Positions 1-4,549 of a DNA stretch of 8,764 nt are shown here, piece after piece. A program made the position numbers and the translations under genes. The stretch covers positions 1 through 8,764 of the forward strand of contig JACREV010000176.1 in the NCBI GenBank assembly GCA_016218095.1. The letters run 5' to 3'. Origin of the DNA: Deltaproteobacteria bacterium. GTDB lineage: Bacteria > Desulfobacterota > GWC2-55-46. A model generated the notes under the pieces. It was not told where the DNA came from, did not search any database, and saw nothing but the letters and a program-made list of their open reading frames with translations. Each line of letters starts with the position of its first letter. The first letter of the stretch is position 1.

Positions 1-1
1 C

Positions 2-173
2 AGAGCCACGCTACGCAAGGCGATTTCGGGCAAACTCGGGACCCAGGCAATCATCCATTCAGATGGAATGAGCGGCTATGACGGCCTGGTGGACCTTGGT
101 TATGCGCAGCATTACCGTGTCTATCACGGCAGAAACGAATTACGCCGAGTTCAAAGACCCCTCCGGCACCTGG
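2..173 (+). pseudogene. IS1595-family transposase, C-terminal fragment, frameshifted
   Basis: Reading from base 2 gives an open frame (first in-window codon AGA) containing HSDGMSGYDGLVDLGYAQHY followed by RVYHGRNE. This matches the second catalytic-Asp region of IS1595-type DDE transposases, whose usual form is SDG-x-x-GYDGLVDLGY...H(F/Y)RV.HG.NE(F/Y)A. The Asp of SDG is the expected catalytic residue. After NE the frame runs into unrelated residues, but removing one T at 140/141 restores NEYAEFKDPSGTW. The copy therefore looks like a pseudogene with a 1-base insertion. Homology seems to stop near 173, where RHS-type sequence begins on the other strand. The gene starts left of the window, and the usual downstream HxNGIE motif and final Glu region are missing. 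The family call rests on motif recall, not on a search. Confidence 0.72.
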
Positions 174-342
174 AGGTCATGTTGCCGTTGGCGTCATAGG
201 TGTAGGTTATGGTGGTCCCGTCGCCGTAGTCGATGGAGCTCAGGCGGTTTGCGTTGTCGTGGGTATAGGTAGCCGCAAAGCCCGGGGCGCAGGCGAGCAG
301 GATAAGGACGACCAAGAAGGATATATATTTTTTAGGGTTCAT
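151..342 (-). pseudogene. Truncated RHS/YD-repeat protein, 5' end only
   Basis: The short frame encodes an N-terminal signal peptide (MNPKKYISFLVVLILLACA then PGFA) followed at once by a YD/RHS-type repeat, YTHDNANRLSSIDYGDG and TYTYDANGNMTS. RHS proteins are normally very large exported or cell-surface polymorphic proteins built from dozens of such repeats. Here only about one repeat survives. The last residues (RCRRGL) and the stop appear to be read out of the adjoining transposase fragment on the other strand, so the breakpoint lies near 173/174. ATG at 342 is preferred over GTG at 348 because AAAGGTG sits just upstream of it. Expression is possible, but a functional product is unlikely. 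The LLAC stretch could also be read as a lipobox. Confidence 0.68.
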
Positions 343-377
343 GAGCACCTTTGAGGCAGAATCATGAGAATTATTTT

Positions 378-404
378 AATGGTGCGCACGGCGCACCCGG
401 CTGG
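378..404 (+). repeat. REP-like hairpin, copy 1 (degenerate foot)
   Basis: Bases 381-397 are GGTGCGCACGGCGCACC, a 7-bp stem with a 3-base loop. They are preceded by AAT and followed by C and GGCTGG. The same core recurs at 1248-1264 (opposite orientation) and 1836-1852 (same orientation). Compared with copy 2, this copy lacks a 5-base GGGTA unit, read on the hairpin's 5' side. It therefore has no GTAG tetranucleotide and may not be a substrate for the nearby transposase. Confidence 0.85.
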
Positions 405-441
405 CTGAGTACAAAAATATCAACGTCGCTCATTGAGCCAC

Positions 442-1218
442 TCAGGGCCTTGACGCAATCCGTTTTTCTATTAACAAAAGTGTGTCTTGAAGATTGGTTA
501 CTCCTCCATCACCGCTAACATCTCTAATATACAAATAAAGGAGTTCTTTGAAGAGTTCATTCCTGGTGCTTTCTTTTTGGGCCACTTTTGTCAACTGATA
601 GTAAACTGAAAATCTGTAAAAATTTTCAATTTGAGAATTATCCATCCCCTCAGTAATATTAGATGGCAGAACAGGACGTAATTTTTTATCGTGTAGAGAG
701 CGGGCAAGATCATCTTCTGTCAATGTGGCCAATATTCCACCAACTGAGTCGACTTTTAGTGATGCCGTAAATCTATTTGTAAATAATGGCCACCTATTTA
801 TATCAGGCATCGGAATAGCTCTCTTGTTAAATCTTATGTCATGCAAAGTGAGAGCGAATTCATAGGCGCAATAATATTCACATGGCGATAATTCTTTTTG
901 TTGTAGATTATTACATTCCCAAACATCTTTTATTATTGAGGCATCTCCTGGTTCGCCAAACAAACCAATGTATAATATCGCGTGTGATGAAAGGACATTC
1001 TTTGATTTATTACATTCCATCTTATTATAAATGTCCCTTATGGTTTTGAGCACTAAGCCTTGTGAGATACTCATGAAAAGTTCCGTATCTTCTCTCGATA
1101 TCTCACGCTCGGAACGGTCCGTTTTTATGAGGATTGATGATAAGTCTTCGGCATATAAAGGATCTTGATTGGTAATTAAAATAAGCATCGATAAAAATAG
1201 AGCACCTATTATTTTCAT
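442..1218 (-). CDS. Secreted hypothetical protein, AT-rich, unrecognised family
   Basis: I do not recognise this 258-aa protein. It has a clear Sec signal peptide (MKIIGALFLSMLILITNQDP, likely cleaved after LYA near residue 23), so the mature protein is probably periplasmic or secreted. Four Cys lie in the mature part at about 69, 102, 113 and 117, consistent with disulfides. The segment ILYIGLFGEPGDASIIKDV (about 81-99) resembles one HEAT-like helical repeat turn, and the rest looks mostly helical. The ATG start is supported by GGATGGA a few bases upstream. Sampled lines are about 35-40% GC against about 60% in the core genes, which suggests recent transfer. It lies between two inverted copies of the REP hairpin, next to a RAYT transposase, so it may be cargo. 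No function is assigned. Confidence 0.8.
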   Translation of the reverse strand: MKIIGALFLSMLILITNQDPLYAEDLSSILIKTDRSEREISREDTELFMSISQGLVLKTIRDIYNKMECNKSKNVLSSHAILYIGLFGEPGDASIIKDVWECNNLQQKELSPCEYYCAYEFALTLHDIRFNKRAIPMPDINRWPLFTNRFTASLKVDSVGGILATLTEDDLARSLHDKKLRPVLPSNITEGMDNSQIENFYRFSVYYQLTKVAQKESTRNELFKELLYLYIRDVSGDGGVTNLQDTLLLIEKRIASRP

Positions 1219-1235
1219 TTTTCCATCCTATTTAA

Positions 1236-1267
1236 CCAGCCGGGTAGGGTGCGCCGTGCGCACCATT
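1236..1267 (-). repeat. REP-like hairpin, copy 2, with GTAG foot
   Basis: On the plus strand, GGTGCGCCGTGCGCACC (1248-1264) is the exact reverse complement of copy 1's core. GTAG (1244-1247) lies directly at its 5' foot. The copy shares the outer CCAGCC block and an A/T-rich AAT flank with copy 1. It sits in the 53-base gap between the RAYT stop and the start of the AT-rich gene. With copy 3 it brackets the RAYT gene in inverted orientation. It may also act as a transcript-end or processing hairpin for the RAYT mRNA. Confidence 0.88.
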
Positions 1268-1271
1268 TGAT

Positions 1272-1811
1272 TTACTCTGCCCCTATGCCCTCGAACCCGA
1301 CAACGCCTCCGCCCCAATCCGCAAGGTAAAGACCTTCATCGACAAACCTACGAAACGACGAATGCTTCCACTCCCCCGGCGAACGGACCAGCCCGTGCTT
1401 TACCGGGTTGTAATGTATGTATTCCACATGGCTGCGGAAATCAGGTTCATCCCTGACCTGATGCTCCCAGAAACGCCTTTGCCAGACCCCGGCCTCCCTT
1501 CTTTTTATCCGCGACCTGCTGAGCGCCGCTGTCTCCTGGCGCCCTTTGAATCTTTTTGTAAAACCTTTTTTGATCAAAGACCATCTGGCCGAATAATCCG
1601 CGTCGCCTTCCGGAAGCTCCCATATCGCATGCAGGTGGTCCGGAAGTATGACCCATGCTTTGATTTCAAAGGGTCTGTCTTGCTGAACCTCCAGGGTAGT
1701 CTCTGCCAGCGCACTTATCGAATCATCCAGACATAAGACCGGCTGACGCATGTATGTCACAACCGTAAAAAAGTAAACCCGTCCATCCCGAGACCTTCTG
1801 TAATCAGGCAT
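1272..1811 (-). CDS. REP-associated tyrosine transposase (RAYT / TnpA-REP), HUH family
   Basis: This 179-aa protein is a full-length Y1/HUH transposase of the REP-associated type, which cleaves and rejoins single-stranded DNA at REP hairpins and is thought to spread them. Visible landmarks, in order: the N-terminal YFFTVVTYMRQPVL strand; the HUH metal motif in ILPDHLHAIW (His59 and His61); the GVWQRRFWEHQVRDEPDF block (about 108-125) typical of the family; and HVEYIHYNPVKHGLV (about 128-142), in which Tyr131 is the likely nucleophile. All key residues are present, so it looks intact. Length fits the family (about 150-200 aa). ATG at 1811 is chosen because PDYRR... is the usual N-terminus, although no strong ribosome site is visible. 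Inverted GTAG-hairpins sit about 8 and 25 bases from its ends, the layout expected for a RAYT and its cognate REPs. Confidence 0.93.
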   Translation of the reverse strand: MPDYRRSRDGRVYFFTVVTYMRQPVLCLDDSISALAETTLEVQQDRPFEIKAWVILPDHLHAIWELPEGDADYSARWSLIKKGFTKRFKGRQETAALSRSRIKRREAGVWQRRFWEHQVRDEPDFRSHVEYIHYNPVKHGLVRSPGEWKHSSFRRFVDEGLYLADWGGGVVGFEGIGAE

Positions 1812-1832
1812 ATGGATGCCGTAACCTTATAA

Positions 1833-1860
1833 AATGGTGCGCACGGCGCACCCTACGCGG
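1833..1860 (+). repeat. REP-like hairpin, copy 3, with GTAG foot
   Basis: Bases 1836-1852 repeat the 17-base core GGTGCGCACGGCGCACC and are followed by CTAC (1853-1856). On the minus strand this reads as GTAG at the 5' foot of the hairpin, as in copy 2. The copy lies just upstream of the RAYT start and about 30 bases past the stop of the SpoIID-like gene. It could therefore sit in the RAYT leader or form the end of the upstream transcript. Confidence 0.88.
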
Positions 1861-1873
1861 CTCGGGAATGACA
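1861..1873 (+). repeat. Remnant end of the 8671-8755 dispersed element
   Basis: CTCGGGAATGACA here is identical over 13 bases to 8744-8756, the right end of the palindromic element near the other edge of the window. It directly abuts REP copy 3. The rest of that element is absent on this side, so this looks like a broken copy. A 13-base match with a common repeat end could be coincidence, hence the moderate confidence. Confidence 0.5.
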
Positions 1874-1882
1874 GGTTTGGGG

Positions 1883-2974
1883 CTAATACGCTTTAACCAG
1901 GTCGGTCCCCGGATAATAGTGTTTCAATATCTCCCTGTAAGAGTACCCGTCCTCTGCCATGCCCTTTGCGCCCCACTGAGAGAGCCCCACACCGTGGCCC
2001 GAGCCCCTGCCCTTGAATACGAATAGCTCCCCGGTCTTCGAGACCTCGAAGAGGGTGGACTTAAGGCCGCTGTAGCCAACGGCCTTTCTCAGGTCCTCGC
2101 CGGAAATTTTAATAAAACCCCCTTCCGAGTCCCTTATGACGGCCGCCTTAACCCTCCCGGCCGAGGTGCGCTCTATTATCTCGACCTCGATGGGAGAGCC
2201 TATCCGGTGGCCGGCCTTCCTCAGATAAGCGGCAAACGCCTCGGCGTGGATGGTAAGCTCCCAATAATACTGCGGCGCCTCCTCGTCGAAGGGGCTCTTT
2301 ACCGAGCGGAGATAAGGGTAGTCGTTAGCCCAGACCTCGATCGAGGCCTCGGTCATGCCCCCGGCGTTCGAGTGATAGACGGTAAGGGCGGGCTCGCCGC
2401 CAAAGGTCAGTATCTCCCCGGCGGTCTCCATCACGGCCCTCTTTGCCACAGGGTCTTCGGACGCCGCGCCTCCGTAGACCTGCCCCATAACCGTACCCTC
2501 TACATGGTACTTGTTCTTGGCGCGCCTCTCCCTATTGAATACGGCGTAGGTCCTGGCAACGACCGCCTGTGTCTTTATGACGTCGGCAGGCCACTTCGAC
2601 GATATCTCGTTGTTTATTATCCCGGCGACGTAGGCCTCGAGGTTGAGCTCGTTTATGACCATGAGCCCGCCTCTGCCTTCGGCTATCTCTATCGAGCCCC
2701 TGTAGGGCCTGCCTTCGATGTAGACGAACTCGCCTTTCGGATAGATCCGGACCGGCAGTTCCTTCAATCGGCCGTTCAATCTTATCTCGTCCGGCCCCTC
2801 CCTCTTGATCGTGAAAGAGCCCCTGTCCGATGACTTGATTGTCAAGGTCGTCGGCCCGTTCAGGACGAGGATGCGGATCTTGTCGCCCCCCCTCGCCTCG
2901 CCCGGGATTATCCGGAGACACCCGGAGATGCAGACGACTATGAACAATATAAGGAGCCAGCGGCGTTTTTTCAT
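1883..2974 (-). CDS. SpoIID/LytB-domain lipoprotein, likely peptidoglycan-active
   Basis: This 363-aa protein begins with a lipoprotein signal ending in the lipobox ISGC (Cys19), so it is probably lipid-anchored on the periplasmic side. The SpoIID domain follows: NLEAYVAGIINNEISSKWP (about 111-129), with Glu123 at the position of the catalytic Glu of SpoIID lytic transglycosylases. Then come the AQAV-type helix KTQAVVARTYAVF, the YHSNAGGMTE segment (about 200-209), and the C-terminal GRGSGHGVGLSQWGAKGMA block (about 322-340) ending HYYPGTDLV. SpoIID enzymes cleave glycan strands lacking stem peptides. In non-sporulating bacteria the family serves wall remodelling or division, and which of these applies here is unknown. 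ATG at 2974 starts MKKRR, a normal signal n-region. A DUF2065 gene lies 108 bases upstream on the same strand. Confidence 0.92.
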   Translation of the reverse strand: MKKRRWLLILFIVVCISGCLRIIPGEARGGDKIRILVLNGPTTLTIKSSDRGSFTIKREGPDEIRLNGRLKELPVRIYPKGEFVYIEGRPYRGSIEIAEGRGGLMVINELNLEAYVAGIINNEISSKWPADVIKTQAVVARTYAVFNRERRAKNKYHVEGTVMGQVYGGAASEDPVAKRAVMETAGEILTFGGEPALTVYHSNAGGMTEASIEVWANDYPYLRSVKSPFDEEAPQYYWELTIHAEAFAAYLRKAGHRIGSPIEVEIIERTSAGRVKAAVIRDSEGGFIKISGEDLRKAVGYSGLKSTLFEVSKTGELFVFKGRGSGHGVGLSQWGAKGMAEDGYSYREILKHYYPGTDLVKAY

Positions 2975-3009
2975 GGAGTCCGAAGGTTGAAATAAAAACG
3001 TCTATTATG

Positions 3010-3053
3010 AAAGGCCCCTCGCCCTCCGCCCAGAAAGCGCGAAGGAGGCCTTT
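3010..3053 (-). other. Imperfect hairpin between DUF2065 and spoIID-like genes
   Basis: AAAGGCC (3010-3016) pairs with GGCCTTT (3047-3053), and TCGC (3019-3022) can pair with GCGA (3039-3042), giving an interrupted stem. Read on the minus strand it follows the DUF2065 gene, and TTTTT appears about 10 bases past its base (2995-3000 region). This could be a weak terminator, an mRNA-processing structure or chance. I see no convincing promoter in the same 108-base gap. Confidence 0.3.
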
Positions 3054-3082
3054 GAGGAAATCCGTAGCTTCAAATCTTCTGA

Positions 3083-3292
3083 TTATAGGGAGCGTACCGC
3101 GAATAGGAGGACTATCCCCACTGCCATTATGACGAAGCCCAGTATGCGGAGCGTCCTCTCCGGCATCTCCTGGAGGACGAGCGCCCAATGCTTGACCGCC
3201 CTGGGGAAACCGAAGTAAGGTATGCCTTCGAGCACCAGCAGCGCGCCAAGGATGCTCAGGATCAAACCGGTTTTACCGAAGATGCCTTCCAT
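3083..3292 (-). CDS. DUF2065 (YjeT-like) small inner-membrane protein
   Basis: The 69-aa product has two hydrophobic helices, about residues 9-29 (LILSILGALLVLEGIPYFGF) and about 48-66 (LRILGFVIMAVGIVLLFAV). Between them is a short basic/polar loop containing PERTLRILG. The LEG...P....RTLR.LG...M..G..LL pattern and the length match DUF2065 proteins such as E. coli YjeT, found in many Proteobacteria and of unknown function. It is expected in the inner membrane. ATG at 3292 gives the normal family N-terminus. It is followed on the same strand by the SpoIID-like gene, but the 108-base gap makes co-transcription uncertain. Confidence 0.88.
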   Translation of the reverse strand: MEGIFGKTGLILSILGALLVLEGIPYFGFPRAVKHWALVLQEMPERTLRILGFVIMAVGIVLLFAVRSL

Positions 3293-3401
3293 CCGTTTTA
3301 AGTCGCTTCTTTAAGAGGACGTCCCCCGCCCCGGGGCTTATATGACAAACTTGGCGGCGGGCCTTGACGCCCAGGCTCCTTACCCCGCCCCCGGACCCGC
3401 C

Positions 3402-3770
3402 CTACTTCCCCTTGCACTTGCAGAGCTTCCGGAGGTAGCCCTTGAGTTCGGCGATCTCGGACTTCGAGAGCGTCTTGCCAAAGGGCGGCATGAGGCTCGA
3501 CTTGCTCGTAGAGGGCCCGCCGTCCGTGATCGAGTTTATGATGTCCTCGTCGGTCAGCTTCTCCATCTCCCGCGCGCTCGTATGGTCGCGCGGGGAGACC
3601 GGCTGGTTCTCGGTCGCGTTCACTCCGTCGCCCCTGCCTTCGAGCCCGTGGCACTGCGCGCAGTAGAACCTGTAGTTTTCCTCGGCGGTCGCGGCGATTG
3701 CGCCTGTCGTTGCCGCCAGGGAGAGCGTGAACGCCGCGAAAGCCGCCAGCAGGGCTTTCTTACTCGTCAT
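3402..3770 (-). CDS. Monoheme c-type cytochrome, periplasmic
   Basis: The protein is 122 aa from the ATG, with a Sec signal (MTSKKALLAAFAAFTLSLAA..., cleavage near AIA at 24-26) and one heme-binding CAQCH (Cys37, Cys40, His41). LMPPFGKTLS near residue 94 supplies the usual distal Met, so this is a class I, probably high-potential, electron-transfer cytochrome. The C-terminus LCKCKGK carries two extra Cys (117, 119) outside the heme motif. It directly follows the diheme cytochrome gene. ATG at 3770 lies 2 bases past that stop. A TTG at 3776 overlaps the stop and has better spacing (6 bases) from GGGAG, so the true start is open. Its redox partners are not in the window. Confidence 0.93.
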   Translation of the reverse strand: MTSKKALLAAFAAFTLSLAATTGAIAATAEENYRFYCAQCHGLEGRGDGVNATENQPVSPRDHTSAREMEKLTDEDIINSITDGGPSTSKSSLMPPFGKTLSKSEIAELKGYLRKLCKCKGK

Positions 3771-3772
3771 CG

Positions 3773-4441
3773 TCAATCAAGGCTCCCTACATAGGCGGAG
3801 AGGTCCTTCATCTCCGCGTCGTTTATATAACCTGTATAGTCAGGCATGTCCTTGACGGGCTTGAATATCTTCGGCCTTACCATGTACGCGTATATCCAGT
3901 CGGGGTTGAGCCTCTTTGAAGCGCCCGTGAGCGCCGGGCCGGAGAGCCCCCCGGCCTTGTTCCCGCGGACGATCACCTCGTGGCAACCGTAGCAGGCCTG
4001 CTTCTTTATGAATATCGCCCGGCCCTTTGGGTTGTCTCGGGGCTCGACGACCCCGTCCTTCACGTCCGTTGACTTTAACGACATGAGATAGGCGGCGACC
4101 TCGATCGCCTCTGCCGGAGAGAGCTTCGGGTGGTTGCCCGTGTTCTTCTTCGTAATGGAGTTGTACTCGAGCGGCCTTATTATTTTCGGGTCAACGAGCC
4201 ACTTTTCAAGAAAATCCTTTTTAAACTTCGACCCCGCGTACCAGAGCTCCGGCCCCTTTTTTGCAAGCTGGTCTTTTATCGTCTTTTCCCGCGCGGGCCC
4301 TTCTATCTGGTGGCATTGAACGCACTTTTTCGCCTCAAAGGCCTTTTTGCCCTCAGCTACCCCAGCGAAGGCCGGGATGGAGGAGGCCGACAGGAAAAAC
4401 GCGGAGAGGGCGAGCGACGAGATTACTTTAGATATACTCAT
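3773..4441 (-). CDS. Diheme c-type cytochrome, periplasmic
   Basis: This 222-aa exported protein has a signal peptide (MSISKVISSLALSAFFLSAS..., cleavage near AFA at 24-26) and two cytochrome c domains. Domain 1 has CVQCH (Cys40, Cys43, His44). Domain 2 has CYGCH (Cys150, Cys153, His154) and a DMPDYTG loop (Met199) fit to be the distal ligand. In domain 1 the place where MP.F is expected reads GNHPKLSPAEA (His104), with no Met, so that heme may be bis-His ligated. The protein should carry electrons in the periplasm, with its partner unknown. ATG at 4441 is chosen over an in-frame GTG at 4450 because GAAGG lies 8 bases upstream of the ATG. A strong promoter precedes it, and the monoheme cytochrome gene follows with a 2-base gap or a small overlap. 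Confidence 0.93.
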   Translation of the reverse strand: MSISKVISSLALSAFFLSASSIPAFAGVAEGKKAFEAKKCVQCHQIEGPAREKTIKDQLAKKGPELWYAGSKFKKDFLEKWLVDPKIIRPLEYNSITKKNTGNHPKLSPAEAIEVAAYLMSLKSTDVKDGVVEPRDNPKGRAIFIKKQACYGCHEVIVRGNKAGGLSGPALTGASKRLNPDWIYAYMVRPKIFKPVKDMPDYTGYINDAEMKDLSAYVGSLD

Positions 4442-4473
4442 GGACGACACCTTCAGGAAAGAAAGTCACGGAT

Positions 4474-4503
4474 ATGATAATTTAGGGGAGGGTATGTTGT
4501 CAA
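4474..4503 (-). promoter_or_regulatory. Sigma-70-type promoter for the cytochrome operon
   Basis: Read on the minus strand, TTGACA (4503-4498, perfect -35) is separated by 18 bases from TATCAT (4479-4474, 5 of 6 to the -10 consensus). Transcription would start near 4467, giving a leader of about 26 bases with GAAGG 8 bases before the ATG at 4441. The site lies in the 108-base gap after the ribonuclease gene. The cytochromes can therefore be expressed independently of the upstream genes. Confidence 0.75.
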
Positions 4504-4549
4504 GCCATTTCAACGCCAAAACCATTGAAAAACATGGGGAAAAACACGC

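Noticed and set aside
1362..1736. Plus-strand 124-aa frame opposite the RAYT gene
   Set aside because: The minus-strand frame holds all HUH-transposase motifs. The opposite frame is Pro/Arg-rich and unrelated to anything I recognise.
381..1852. The three GGTGCGC hairpins as a CRISPR array
   Set aside because: Copies are too few, lie in mixed orientation, are separated by whole genes, and have no spacer-repeat periodicity or cas genes. The neighbouring RAYT explains them better.
2532..3188. A 218-aa minus-strand frame overlapping the SpoIID-like and DUF2065 genes
   Set aside because: It is the same strand in another frame, Arg/Gly/Asp-rich, and spans two better supported genes.
3328..3337. 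GCCCCGGGGC palindrome before the DUF2065 gene
   Set aside because: A single short palindrome with no loop, no T-run and no second copy is expected by chance in GC-rich DNA.
3298..3794. Open frames on both strands over the monoheme cytochrome gene (3298-3654 minus, 3342-3794 plus)
   Set aside because: They are shadows of the CAQCH cytochrome frame, with no signal peptide, motif or ribosome site of their own.
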